DNA of 64,000 nt from Bacillus sp. NTK074B. GTDB taxonomy: Bacteria > Bacillota > Bacilli > Bacillales > Bacillaceae_B. Under the pieces are notes generated by a model. That model made no database searches, was not told the origin of the DNA, and was given only the letters and a program-made list of their open reading frames with translations. The translations under genes were made by a program, and so were the position numbers. Position 1 is the first letter of the stretch. The number at the start of each line of letters is the position of its first letter. Where the stretch lies: positions 1 to 64,000 of the forward strand of contig NZ_JAFKOH010000006.1 of the NCBI RefSeq assembly GCF_017303375.1, given 5' to 3'. Shown piece by piece: positions 51,781 to 60,231 of this stretch.

Positions 51781-52869
51781 TTAAATTTGTTTTAGCTTTT
51801 GGTTAAGTAGTGTGAATGTTGCTTGCAGGTTTTCTTTTGGGATGGATTGGTATTGGTCACCTATGCTTACTTCATAGATACACTTGTTTTCATTGATTTC
51901 TTTCACGTATGCGGTTAAGCCGACCCCGGCTTCTTCGTACACGTCGATCAGTCTGGATTCGACGTGTTTTTGAGGATAGTCAAAGGTGACGTGAAACATA
52001 TTCGAAACCGGCTCCAGCGGCAGAGTCGATATCCCCTCACAGCCATTGAAAAGAGCAGCCAGTTCCTTTGCATTTTCATAATACTGATTCATCTTACCGA
52101 CACGCTGATCAAAATAGTAATCGGCACTGATAATATAAGGATACAGACTGATCAAATCACCGCCGTGCCGCCGCTTCCACACTCTGGACTCTGCCGTGAA
52201 TGCCTCGCTCCCGGCCAGGATTGCCCCTGCTACACCGCCGAACCCTTTATAAAATGAAATATACACACTATTAAACAAATCACTTATTTCTGAGGCCGTC
52301 TTCCCGTAATAAGGGAGCACTTCATAAAGTCTCGCCCCATCCAAATGAAGCTTGATCCCTTTATCACGGCAGAATCGCGAGATGGCTTCAAGGGTTTCAT
52401 ACTCAGGCAGCTGCCCTCCAATTTCCCGTTGAGGAAGCTCCAATAATAAGCATGCAATATCTTCTTCCAAGCCGGATACGTCCTCAAGATTTATTACACG
52501 TTCCTTATCTGCCAATAAGATGGGTTCGATCCCGTGTAATTTCTTCAACCCATCCTCTTCATGTATTTCCAGATGGCATAAAGGGTGATAAGCCACTTTC
52601 GGAACCTCTTTTTCGTCACACCATATACGGAGGGCAATCTGCTGGGCCATCGTTCCACTGGGGAAGAACACTGCACGTTCCTTCCCCAGTTGATCCGCCA
52701 TCTTCTCCTGAAAGTCTTCTATGATCTTACCGGATCCATACATATCGCTGTCCATGTCTCCCTCGAGCTTATCTAGTGCCTCTTTCAAAACTTCAAGATT
52801 CCTTTTCCCATGCCCCTGTACAGAATATGGAGCATTTCTATACGCCTCAAATAACCTTTTCTCTCCCAT
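51781..52869 (-). CDS. Low-specificity L-threonine aldolase (beta-eliminating lyase family)
   Basis: A 362-residue PLP enzyme of the aromatic beta-eliminating lyase/threonine aldolase group, which splits L-threonine or allo-threonine to glycine and acetaldehyde. The PLP lysine is in VYISFYKGFGG, with substrate-binding DGARLYE upstream and FPSGTMAQQIAL as the phosphate-binding start of the large domain. AAGGGG lies nine bases before the ATG at 52869 and six before the adjacent GTG at 52872, so either could be used. Followed by a strong terminator; it is the last gene of a run with the alpha/beta hydrolase 15 bases upstream. Confidence 0.9.
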   Translation of the reverse strand: MGEKRLFEAYRNAPYSVQGHGKRNLEVLKEALDKLEGDMDSDMYGSGKIIEDFQEKMADQLGKERAVFFPSGTMAQQIALRIWCDEKEVPKVAYHPLCHLEIHEEDGLKKLHGIEPILLADKERVINLEDVSGLEEDIACLLLELPQREIGGQLPEYETLEAISRFCRDKGIKLHLDGARLYEVLPYYGKTASEISDLFNSVYISFYKGFGGVAGAILAGSEAFTAESRVWKRRHGGDLISLYPYIISADYYFDQRVGKMNQYYENAKELAALFNGCEGISTLPLEPVSNMFHVTFDYPQKHVESRLIDVYEEAGVGLTAYVKEINENKCIYEVSIGDQYQSIPKENLQATFTLLNQKLKQI

Positions 52870-52884
52870 CACCGTTCACCCCTT

Positions 52885-53940
52885 CTATGATTTCATCGCC
52901 TCTGCAATAAACCCCTTGATCCTCTTTTTATACTCCTCTTCTTCAACTGTAAAGCCTTCCGTGTGACCCGCACCGGGCACGATCCATAATTCCTTTACCC
53001 CTCCTGCTGCCTTATACAAGCGCTGGGCCATCTCTGTCGGCACAAGCTCATCCTTATCACCGTGAATGATGAATAGGGGCAAATGGTTCTTCTTCACCTG
53101 CTCCAGTGCGGATGCTTCTTTAAATGAATAACCTGCCCTCACCTTCGTCACCACACCCGTGATATCCATAATTGGAAATGCCGGCAGGCGATAAAGATAT
53201 TTCAACTGATGGGCAAGCTCCTCGTCGACAGAGGTATATCCACTATCCGCAATGATCCCCTTTACTTCTTCCTGGAGCTCTTCACCACTCGTCATCAACA
53301 CGGTAGCTGCCCCCATGGAAAAGCCATGGAGAAAGATGGTGTCTTGTCCTTTTTCATCGGTCAGGAATTGAATCCACTTTTTTACATCCAACCTGTCGTC
53401 CCAGCCATAGCCTATATAATCCCCTTCACTCTTACCGTGGCCCCGGGCATCAGGTTTTAGAATATTGTATCCCTCTTCATAATAGAATTTAGTGATTTCA
53501 GGCATTTGCTCACTGTTTCCCTTATACCCATGGGCAAGGATCACCGTCTTCCCGTTCGGTGACTCGTTCTCGAGGTACTGGGCTCTGAGAGTCAAGCCGT
53601 CCTTCGATTTCACCTTCACCTCCTGAAAATCCCGTTTACTTGTCCAGGTTCGCAATTCTTCTAATTTCTCCTGTTCCTCCTCCAAAGCACTGACCGCTTC
53701 CACCGCTTCTTCTGTGCCGCCGTATAGTTCAACCGCTTCATTGCTGCGGTTAATGGCTACATCGTAAAAGTAGTTTCCGGAAACGATCAAACCAATGACA
53801 GTCAACAATAGCAAACTGCTCACACTCCACACAATTTTCTTCTTTATGGCATGGTCTCCTTCGTACAAATAAGTTACTTCTATTTTACCCGAATAAGTTA
53901 CCAGATTCATAGAAAAGACACGTCCAATTGCTTCGTTCAT
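52885..53940 (-). CDS. Membrane-anchored alpha/beta hydrolase
   Basis: A 351-codon frame encoding an N-terminal signal anchor (KKKIVWSVSSLLLLTVIGLI) and an extracellular alpha/beta hydrolase domain with the oxyanion strand ILAHGYKGN, nucleophile elbow GFSMGAA, acid in HGDKDELVP and His in PGAGHTEG. The anchor begins at position 53847 (ATA codon), where GAAGGAG is eight bases upstream; no ATG, GTG or TTG lies at a proper distance, so the true start may be that ATA, or an upstream ATG at 53940 or 53910 with weak sites. Length from 53847 is 320 residues. Substrate unknown; esterase or peptidase. Confidence 0.82.
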   Translation of the reverse strand: MNEAIGRVFSMNLVTYSGKIEVTYLYEGDHAIKKKIVWSVSSLLLLTVIGLIVSGNYFYDVAINRSNEAVELYGGTEEAVEAVSALEEEQEKLEELRTWTSKRDFQEVKVKSKDGLTLRAQYLENESPNGKTVILAHGYKGNSEQMPEITKFYYEEGYNILKPDARGHGKSEGDYIGYGWDDRLDVKKWIQFLTDEKGQDTIFLHGFSMGAATVLMTSGEELQEEVKGIIADSGYTSVDEELAHQLKYLYRLPAFPIMDITGVVTKVRAGYSFKEASALEQVKKNHLPLFIIHGDKDELVPTEMAQRLYKAAGGVKELWIVPGAGHTEGFTVEEEEYKKRIKGFIAEAMKS

Positions 53941-53947
53941 CTCAAGT

Positions 53948-53978
53948 GAAAAACGCCCAGGTCTCCCCGGGCGCTTTA
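53948..53978 (-). terminator. Terminator after the YunD-like gene
   Basis: On the minus strand, CGCCC pairs with GGGCG in a GC-rich hairpin, followed by TTTTT. It starts nine bases after the stop of the phosphoesterase gene. Confidence 0.7.
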
Positions 53979-53986
53979 AGAACGAT

Positions 53987-55375
53987 TTAAACGATTATAT
54001 TACTACTCTCTTTCCATCTATTTGTCTGCGCCCTTTTAATGAAATCTTCACGTTCCCCATATATCCTGATCACATCCCGTATTTCCTCAGGTAAATATCT
54101 TTCATTTTGGGCATGACCAAGTGATTCATAGCCGGAACCTCTCTGTAGATAATCGGAGGAGGCAACAGAATACCATTTCTCATCTTCCAACGGCTCCCCC
54201 CCTATTAGTATGCTAAAGACCTCTTGCCCATTGTGAATAATTTCAGCGCCGGAAACATGCAGTCTCCCGACAAACTTCCCGCGAAATCCAGGACCTCTTC
54301 CATCTGCCAGGCAGACCTCCGCATCCAGGGACTCTTCAATTGCTGTCCTTATATGTTTCCCCTGGATATCAAAAGAAGTCGGATTCAATGGAGATGGGCA
54401 GATTTCTATAAGTTTTTTATGACTGATCATTTGAAAGGCCCCAGCGTTCACAATCCCGCTGTTGATCATACCGAAATCACATTTCAGCATGTCCTGCAAA
54501 CCATCGGCAATCAAATTGGTCATCGGATTTTCTTCCAACACGTCATGCCAAAGGGACTGGTCGATCGTATAAAGCGGTTTACTCAACATCTCAATCGCCA
54601 TCTCCTTGTTTTTCTTAAGAATGCCTATGACTTCATGATCCAGTGGGAACGAACTAGTCGCAAACGTTTCCCCCCGTACAAGTTCACTCCCTTCACTTGT
54701 CACGTCCACTTCGACCATTCCGATGTGTTCCCCATAGCAGCCTGCACTGTTCACCACGGTCCCATTGACAAGCTTTGCCTCTGTAAAAAGTCGATGATCA
54801 TGTGCGGAAAGAATGATGTCCACCTCATCCAGTTCATTAGCCAGTTCCTCATCGGCTTCAGTCCCTACATGATTAAGCAGGATACAAAGATCGTATGCCC
54901 CCCGGTTGCGTTCCAGCTCTTCCCTGATGGCATCTTTATAATCTGTTATATGAACACCTAGACCATCATTGAATCCTTGAAGATCAGGAGAGGAACCTGT
55001 GATGAGAATCCTGATACCTTTCTTCTCCAGAATCACGCTTGACTTCACTCCGTTGACTTCCGCTTTGTCTTTTCTGTAAAGATTATTGCTGATAAAAGGA
55101 ATGGGACTGCTTTTAGCCATATGTTCAAGAGTGTCGAAACCGTTGAACATTTCGTTGTTTCCAATGGTCAGCGCATCGTATCCGACAGATTGAAGAAGTT
55201 CAATCGCCGCCATCCCTTTCGTTCCCTGAAGCTCGATGCTCTTGAAATCAGCAAAATCCCCGCCGTCGAGAATAATAGTAGACTCGTCCTTCAATTCCTT
55301 GATCAGAGAAGCCGCTCTCCCAAATGCGTCAAAATGGCTGTGTATATCATTCGTATGTATGATTTTTAATTTCAT
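53987..55375 (-). CDS. yunD: YunD-like 5'-nucleotidase family metallophosphoesterase
   Basis: A 462-residue protein without a signal peptide, so cytoplasmic, unlike UshA. The calcineurin-like domain has the metal-site motifs HTNDIHSH, GGDFADF, GNNEMFNG, NHVGTEAD and SAHDH. The second half is the 5-nucleotidase C-terminal domain (GGEPLEDEKWYSVASSDYL region). Length and lack of signal match B. subtilis YunD. The ATG at 55375 is five bases after GGAGG; a GTG four codons before it lies inside the site. Probable substrate: a nucleoside phosphate or related ester. Confidence 0.9.
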   Translation of the reverse strand: MKLKIIHTNDIHSHFDAFGRAASLIKELKDESTIILDGGDFADFKSIELQGTKGMAAIELLQSVGYDALTIGNNEMFNGFDTLEHMAKSSPIPFISNNLYRKDKAEVNGVKSSVILEKKGIRILITGSSPDLQGFNDGLGVHITDYKDAIREELERNRGAYDLCILLNHVGTEADEELANELDEVDIILSAHDHRLFTEAKLVNGTVVNSAGCYGEHIGMVEVDVTSEGSELVRGETFATSSFPLDHEVIGILKKNKEMAIEMLSKPLYTIDQSLWHDVLEENPMTNLIADGLQDMLKCDFGMINSGIVNAGAFQMISHKKLIEICPSPLNPTSFDIQGKHIRTAIEESLDAEVCLADGRGPGFRGKFVGRLHVSGAEIIHNGQEVFSILIGGEPLEDEKWYSVASSDYLQRGSGYESLGHAQNERYLPEEIRDVIRIYGEREDFIKRAQTNRWKESSNIIV

Positions 55376-55452
55376 CTTAACCTCCACAACTTTTTTATCA
55401 GAAAACTCTCTCTATTAATAGTATAGGAAATTAAGATCGTGTAAAGGTTTTT

Positions 55453-55500
55453 TTTGGAAAAAAATAGAGCTTACCTACCACGGAATGGGAGTTAAGCTCT
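55453..55500 (-). terminator. Rho-independent terminator after the sortase gene
   Basis: On the minus strand, AGAGCTTA pairs with TAAGCTCT around 19 bases and is followed by ATTTTTTT. Confidence 0.85.
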
Positions 55501-55503
55501 GCA

Positions 55504-56112
55504 TCAAGATTCATCTATCAGTTCTGTATAAACCACTAAACGTTCTACGTAATTATGAATATCATGATCGAAATATCCTGTGCACGTAATCAGGTTCAGC
55601 ATCCTTTTATCGCTTGGTCCGAAGATTTTTCTCAGTGGTGCATCATCTTTTTCATAAGCGACTTTTCCCCTTACTTCGAATGTAAAGGTTTTTCCCTGTT
55701 CATCTTGCAGAACGACCTTATCACCTGGTTCAAGTTTCTTCAGTTCAAAAAAAACAGCCGGTTTTTTCTCATCATCGACATGCCCCGCCAGAACCGCATT
55801 TCCTTTTTCACCAGGCTGAAATCCTGGTTCGAACCAGGCAACATCCTTTCCGTTCTCCGGGAGCTCCATATTCCCTTTTGAATCGAGGCCGAACTCTTTT
55901 ATCGGTGCCTCGATATCAAACTTCGGAATGGACAGGAAGGCTGGTATCAGTTTATTCTCTTCATCTACCTTCACACTCTCAGGCACCACAGGCTCTGCAG
56001 GTTGTTCAATGGTGGATGATTGAACATTACTGTCAGAAAGTGTTTGAGGCTCTTCGGCAGCACATGCTGCCAAAAGAGCCATCAAGGGAATAAAGTATAG
56101 AAGTCTTTTCAT
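55504..56112 (-). CDS. Lipoprotein sortase (class D/F-like)
   Basis: A 202-residue sortase-fold transpeptidase. The catalytic triad is H112 (in LAGHVDD), C178 (in LITCTGYFD) and R192 (in VERLVVY). The N-terminus is a lipoprotein signal with lipobox LAAC and lipidated C17, followed by a Gln/Pro/Glu-rich spacer of about 35 residues, so the enzyme would be tethered by lipid rather than by a membrane helix, which is unusual for sortases. Its ATG overlaps by one base the stop of a gene for a protein with an MPETG sorting signal, so that protein is very probably its substrate. The class assignment is tentative. Confidence 0.88.
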   Translation of the reverse strand: MKRLLYFIPLMALLAACAAEEPQTLSDSNVQSSTIEQPAEPVVPESVKVDEENKLIPAFLSIPKFDIEAPIKEFGLDSKGNMELPENGKDVAWFEPGFQPGEKGNAVLAGHVDDEKKPAVFFELKKLEPGDKVVLQDEQGKTFTFEVRGKVAYEKDDAPLRKIFGPSDKRMLNLITCTGYFDHDIHNYVERLVVYTELIDES

Positions 56113-56906
56113 TACTTTTGTAGTTTTCTGCGAGTGACGAATATAAGTGCTGCTCCACCAAGTACAGCTGTTGCAAGAACGATTGGAAGAGTAGTGGACG
56201 ACTGCTCAGCCGCTGCTCCCCCCATACCCGTTTCAGGCATGCTTCCTGGCATCATCGTATAATCCTTAAGGACAAGCACTTCTAATTGATCCGCTGTATT
56301 AATGGCAAATACGCTATATACAGTGTTTTCTTCAAGCATCGTACCCGATAGATCCAGCACTTGATCTCCTTCTGGCGTTCTGATCTCTAAATCATATGTT
56401 CCCGGATCTAATTCCTTGTAGTCCGTGATGGCCTTGAATTCAGCCCCGCTGAATAATGCATCTCCACCTACAGGACCGACGTCAACGGTTGGTGCATCAG
56501 GCGAAAGATGTCCTACGCGGACTTTTGTCATTCCTTCCGTTACATCCATAGAATCCTGAGCTACGACCAGTTCCAGGTTTTCAAGCGTATTGGCTGCCGC
56601 TACTGTGTAAGCCATCCCTGCTTCAACGGTTAGATCTTGAGAAATGACCGGATCTTCGCTGCCCATCGTTCCAGCTGCGTAAATTTCAACTTTATGATCT
56701 CCCGCAGGAAGGTTCATGTAATCCGTCGCTGCTTTAAAATCCGCTCCTTCCACCACTGCATTTCCGTCAACATATACATCGACAGCCGGTGCATCAGGAG
56801 AAGCATGGACAATACGGACCATTGCATCATTCTCAGCAGCAAAAGCACCCCCGGCAAGTGATAACATAAGCATTACTGTTGCAAAAATCGAGAAAATCTT
56901 TTTCAT
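56112..56906 (-). CDS. DUF4397 repeat cell-surface protein with LPXTG-like anchor
   Basis: A 264-residue secreted protein. A signal peptide (cleavage near AFA-AE, residue 24) is followed by two DUF4397 repeats, VRIVHASPDAPAVDVYVDG at about 31-49 and VRVGHLSPDAPTVDVG in the second half. The C-terminus has the sorting signal MPETG (223-227), a Ser/Thr/Gly linker, a hydrophobic stretch and RRKLQK. AAGGAG is the ribosome binding site for 56906; the upstream part of the frame is not coding. It is the first gene of a two-gene operon with its probable sortase. Role at the cell wall unknown. Confidence 0.9.
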   Translation of the reverse strand: MKKIFSIFATVMLMLSLAGGAFAAENDAMVRIVHASPDAPAVDVYVDGNAVVEGADFKAATDYMNLPAGDHKVEIYAAGTMGSEDPVISQDLTVEAGMAYTVAAANTLENLELVVAQDSMDVTEGMTKVRVGHLSPDAPTVDVGPVGGDALFSGAEFKAITDYKELDPGTYDLEIRTPEGDQVLDLSGTMLEENTVYSVFAINTADQLEVLVLKDYTMMPGSMPETGMGGAAAEQSSTTLPIVLATAVLGGAALIFVTRRKLQK

Positions 56907-57029
56907 TTCATCCACTCCTTTTGATTTTGTACAAGTTTTGTTTACTACTTGTATACTAAATGTACAATCATTTAAAATAGTTTTCAAGATTTAACCCTCA
57001 CAACAGCACATTGAACTCTCTTCTCGTAT

Positions 57030-57500
57030 TCATTCAAATAATTGAACCTGTGGGTCTCTGTCGATACAGTGGACAAGCATAGCGTGAAGCTGCCCACGGT
57101 GATGATAAAGATGGGCAACAATTTCCACCAGCCATTCAAACCGGGTATACGTCACCCCCCAATAGGATGTCGTCTCCTCCGTCAGCATCTCGTCCGTCAT
57201 GGCTCCCACCCCTTCTTTCAAACTGCTGAAATGATGTAAGAGTTCGTCTTTAATATCATCTAATGAGTTCAATGTTTTACTAGAATAGAACTCCTCCATT
57301 TCTTGTTGTCCTGCACCAGCGGCAATAAGGGCGTCTGCCCCGCAGATGAGAGAGATGTGGGAGAGCAGCTCCCCGACGGAATGCCTGGAAGAGGTGGGTC
57401 TTTTTGTCAGGTCTTTATCGGTAAGCGTATCCATCATTCCCATGATAGATAAAACGGCTATTTCTATTTGGTGCAGCACATTTTGACAGTATATATTCAT
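57030..57500 (-). CDS. DinB family protein
   Basis: A 156-residue four-helix bundle of the DinB/YfiT family. The metal-binding histidines are placed as in the family: one in GELLSHISL near residue 49, and two in HLYHHRGQLH near 133-141. DinB proteins are often thiol transferases (bacillithiol dependent) in Bacillus, but the activity of this one is unknown. The ATG at 57500 is seven bases after GGAG; the ATG two codons upstream is too close. It stands alone between the DUF4397 and flotillin genes. Confidence 0.88.
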   Translation of the reverse strand: MNIYCQNVLHQIEIAVLSIMGMMDTLTDKDLTKRPTSSRHSVGELLSHISLICGADALIAAGAGQQEMEEFYSSKTLNSLDDIKDELLHHFSSLKEGVGAMTDEMLTEETTSYWGVTYTRFEWLVEIVAHLYHHRGQLHAMLVHCIDRDPQVQLFE

Positions 57501-57625
57501 ATCCATTCTCCTTTTGATCGTTTACCCCTTATTATACAAGCAGAGACCGATTCACACATATCTTACAGTGGAAGCTTCTTGAAACGAGGACCGGAACCAC
57601 ATTTCACCCAGGCACCAATTTCACT

Positions 57626-57659
57626 AAAAAAAGAGATGCCCCTATCGGGAACATCTCTC
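57626..57659 (-). terminator. Rho-independent terminator after the flotillin gene
   Basis: AGAGATG pairs with CATCTCT around a GC-rich loop that can extend the stem; on the minus strand it is followed by seven T residues. Confidence 0.83.
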
Positions 57660-57669
57660 TTCTTACTTC

Positions 57670-59184
57670 CTATTCACTTCCCTTTCCAGCTTCCTCAAAC
57701 TCTTTTTCTTCCACTTCGTTTGAAACTGCCACTTCCTTATCTGCCGACCCGGATACAGCAGGCTGATAATGCACGGGCTGGGTTCTATTGGCATATGACT
57801 TCAGTAACTCACCTACATCGATGCCAGTCATTTCACGGAGCGGCTCCTGCATGTCAAGCATCGTTCTTGTGATACTTTTACCAAAGGATGGAACTCCTTG
57901 GCCATTACCTGAATCGATGATCTTGACGGAATCGATATTATTTAGAGGCTGAGCGATCTTCTCAGCGAATATCGGCAGCATTTCAATGAGTTTCTCGGTG
58001 ATGATGACATCTCCGTGTTTCTCCATGGCTTCAGCTAGGAGTTTACGGGATTCTGCCTCTGCTTTACCTCGTTCACGGATAACGTCGGCTTCAGCAGATC
58101 CTTCTTCCCTGCGGATCTTGGCTTTTGCTTCTCCGTCGATTTCCGACTTACGTGCTTCCGCTTCTGCTTTACGGGTCGTTTCGTAATAGTCTGCATCGGC
58201 TTTCGTTTTACGGACCTTGGATTCTTCCGCTTCAAGCTTGACGGCACGTTCCCGCTCAAGGAATTGAAGGGTCAACTCTTCTTCTTTTACTTCTTTGGCC
58301 AGTTTGGCTTTTTCAAGCTCGTATGACTGTTCGGATTTTGCTCTTGCACGTTCTGTTTCTTCTTTGAAGGCAGCATCTTTGATGTCTTTTTCCTTTTTCG
58401 ATTCTGCAATCGTAATTTGGCGTTTATATTCTTCTTCTTTTGCTTCCTGGTCGGTTTGGGCACGATGAATACGGGTCTCTCGTTCCGTGTTCGCTTCAGC
58501 AATCTCTGCTTGTTTGCGCACTTCTGCGATACGTGGACGACCAAGATTTTCTAAGTATCCATTTTGTTCGTCAGCATCCCGGATGTCCGTCAATCCGAGT
58601 GAGGTGATTTTAAAGCCCATCAAGTCAAGCTGCTTCTGGGCAATTTCTGACACGTCGGCATTGAATTTTTCACGGTTGCTGTTAATGTCTTCGACGGTCA
58701 TTTTTGAAAGAATGGCACGAAGATTACTTCCCAGCACTTCGATGATTTCATCTTCAATTTCCTTTTGATCCTTGCCAAGGAACTGCTCGGCATAGTTGGC
58801 GATCCCGTTCAGGGTGTCGGCAACCTTTACCATCGCCACTGCATCGGCGACAATCGGAACTCCACCGTTTGTATACACTCGTGGAGTGGAAAGTTTCAAT
58901 TGGAAAGATGTAAGATTAACAGGCGTGGATGTTTGGAAACGTCTTAATCTGTATCCTCCACCACGGATGATTTTCATGGAACGGCCTTCCTGGTCGGTGA
59001 ATATATTCGATTCCTTTTCAGGATCCCCCAGTTTCGGTCCGGTAATGATCAGTGCCTGATTGGATTTTGCGGTACGATAGCGGAACCTCATCCAGAAATA
59101 ATATGCGACCCCTACAATAGCCGCAATGACCAGTACAGGAATCAAGAAAACGAAAAAACCGATCACACTCAATGATCCTAGCAT
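57670..59184 (-). CDS. floT: Flotillin-like protein FloT (YuaG)
   Basis: A 504-residue SPFH-domain protein that organises functional membrane microdomains. It has one N-terminal membrane segment (about residues 5-30), the SPFH domain at about 35-190, and a long charged coiled coil rich in Glu-Ala-Lys repeats from about 210 to 400, then a C-terminal domain with the NIDSVKIIDSGNGQG motif. The ATG at 59184 follows AGAGGGG by eight bases. In B. subtilis it is co-transcribed with the NfeD-type gene yuaF; no such gene is next to it here. Confidence 0.94.
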   Translation of the reverse strand: MLGSLSVIGFFVFLIPVLVIAAIVGVAYYFWMRFRYRTAKSNQALIITGPKLGDPEKESNIFTDQEGRSMKIIRGGGYRLRRFQTSTPVNLTSFQLKLSTPRVYTNGGVPIVADAVAMVKVADTLNGIANYAEQFLGKDQKEIEDEIIEVLGSNLRAILSKMTVEDINSNREKFNADVSEIAQKQLDLMGFKITSLGLTDIRDADEQNGYLENLGRPRIAEVRKQAEIAEANTERETRIHRAQTDQEAKEEEYKRQITIAESKKEKDIKDAAFKEETERARAKSEQSYELEKAKLAKEVKEEELTLQFLERERAVKLEAEESKVRKTKADADYYETTRKAEAEARKSEIDGEAKAKIRREEGSAEADVIRERGKAEAESRKLLAEAMEKHGDVIITEKLIEMLPIFAEKIAQPLNNIDSVKIIDSGNGQGVPSFGKSITRTMLDMQEPLREMTGIDVGELLKSYANRTQPVHYQPAVSGSADKEVAVSNEVEEKEFEEAGKGSE

Positions 59185-59429
59185 TCTGACAACCCCTCTC
59201 AACAATTAGTTTAAACCAGCATGCTGTCTGATTTAAATGTATATAAAAGTGCTAGCTACACTACTATATACGGAGCCCACAGGGGAAAAGTTTCAATTAA
59301 TTTGTGAATCTCCTAATTTGTTCCTTCCATCGTCTTTTGTATCTTATTCTTACAGTTATGAAAGTTCGAATCAGGACTGACTATGATAAAATAATACCGT
59401 TCACAATTTAATCATTGCTCACTGGTGGA

Positions 59430-59585
59430 AATGATTGAGGTCATTTCCTTAAAAGGGAAGTTGGTGAAAATCCAACGCGGTCCCGCCACTGTCAGGCTGA
59501 GATTTCATATAGATCCACTGTTTCACGTTGAAATGGGAAGGAATGTGGAATCGGAGACGCCGAGCCAGGAGACCTGCCAAGCTGA
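59430..59585 (+). promoter_or_regulatory. Cobalamin (adenosylcobalamin) riboswitch
   Basis: The B12 aptamer core is clear: AAAAGGGAAGTTGGTGAAAA at 59451-59470, then the paired TCCAAC with GCGGTCCCGCCACTGTC, a variable arm (59500-59545), and the B12 box GAGCCAGGAGACCTGCC (59562-59578). Binding of adenosylcobalamin should favour the terminator at 59684-59717 and turn off the downstream gene. The next gene is an acyl-CoA thioesterase, not a typical B12 gene, with a 16-codon open frame in between. Confidence 0.93.
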
Positions 59586-59630
59586 GAAGAACACGAAAGT
59601 TCCTACGGGAGATAGGAGGGTGTTGCGCAT

Positions 59631-59681
59631 ATGAAACGTCATACAGGGAACCAAGGGATCCTGGACGCCCGTTTGGAGTAG
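59631..59681 (+). CDS. 16-residue open frame between riboswitch and terminator
   Basis: The frame reads MKRHTGNQGILDARLE and then TAG. AGGAGGG lies eleven bases before the ATG and right after the aptamer, a good position for translation, and the stop codon is three bases before the terminator stem. It may be a leader peptide, the remnant of a lost B12-controlled gene, or chance. It has no recognisable similarity. Confidence 0.35.
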   Translation: MKRHTGNQGILDARLE

Positions 59682-59683
59682 CT

Positions 59684-59717
59684 GCATCTTCTTTTCAAAA
59701 AGGAAGATGCTTTTTTT
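59684..59717 (+). terminator. Riboswitch expression-platform terminator
   Basis: GCATCTTCTTTT pairs with AAAAAGGAAGATGC around two bases and is followed by seven T residues. It lies between the cobalamin aptamer and the thioesterase gene, 35 bases before its ATG. Confidence 0.85.
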
Positions 59718-59751
59718 GTTTCGCCATTATACAATCAGGGAGATGAAAAGA

Positions 59752-60225
59752 ATGGAACAAGCCTATTCGGTTGAGCGTTCACGAACCGTACAGACCCGAT
59801 TGGTACTGCCGCCGGATACCAATCATATGCAAACCATTTTTGGAGGGAAAGTTCTCTCTTATATTGACGAAATCGCGGCTCTATCGGCCATGAAGCACTC
59901 AAACTCTGTCGTCGTGACAGCCTCAATTGACTCGGTGGATTTTTTATCATCTGCGACAGTCGGTGACGCTTTAAGTCTTGAAGCCTATGTCACATCAACA
60001 GGGAGAACATCCATGGAAGTGTATGTGAAGGTTTACTCGACGAACCTTCTGAATAGTATCAAAACGCTAACGACGGAATCAATTCTGACCATGGTCGCCG
60101 TGGATGAGGATGGTCAGCCCAAACCGGTGCCAAAGGTCGTTCCACAATCAGAAGAAGAGGAGAGATTGTTTAAGACGGCACCTCTGCGAAAGGAACATAG
60201 AAAGAACCGTGCATCGATTTTATAA
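59752..60225 (+). CDS. Acyl-CoA thioesterase (hotdog fold, YkhA-like)
   Basis: A 157-residue hotdog-fold thioesterase that hydrolyses acyl-CoA. The family segment DTNHMQTIFGGKVLSYIDEIAAL lies at about residues 21-43 and contains the HotDog helix with catalytic Asp/Asn; the VTASIDSVDFLSSATVGD strand follows. It resembles B. subtilis YkhA. The ATG at 59752 has GGGAG nine bases upstream; an ATG three codons earlier abuts that site. Its leader has a cobalamin riboswitch and terminator, so expression may fall when B12 is abundant. A terminator follows. Confidence 0.88.
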   Translation: MEQAYSVERSRTVQTRLVLPPDTNHMQTIFGGKVLSYIDEIAALSAMKHSNSVVVTASIDSVDFLSSATVGDALSLEAYVTSTGRTSMEVYVKVYSTNLLNSIKTLTTESILTMVAVDEDGQPKPVPKVVPQSEEEERLFKTAPLRKEHRKNRASIL

Positions 60226-60231
60226 AAAAGA

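Noticed and set aside
54224-54961. Plus-strand frame of 245 codons opposite the YunD-like gene
   Set aside because: Long but antisense to a gene with all metallophosphoesterase motifs; no start site or family.
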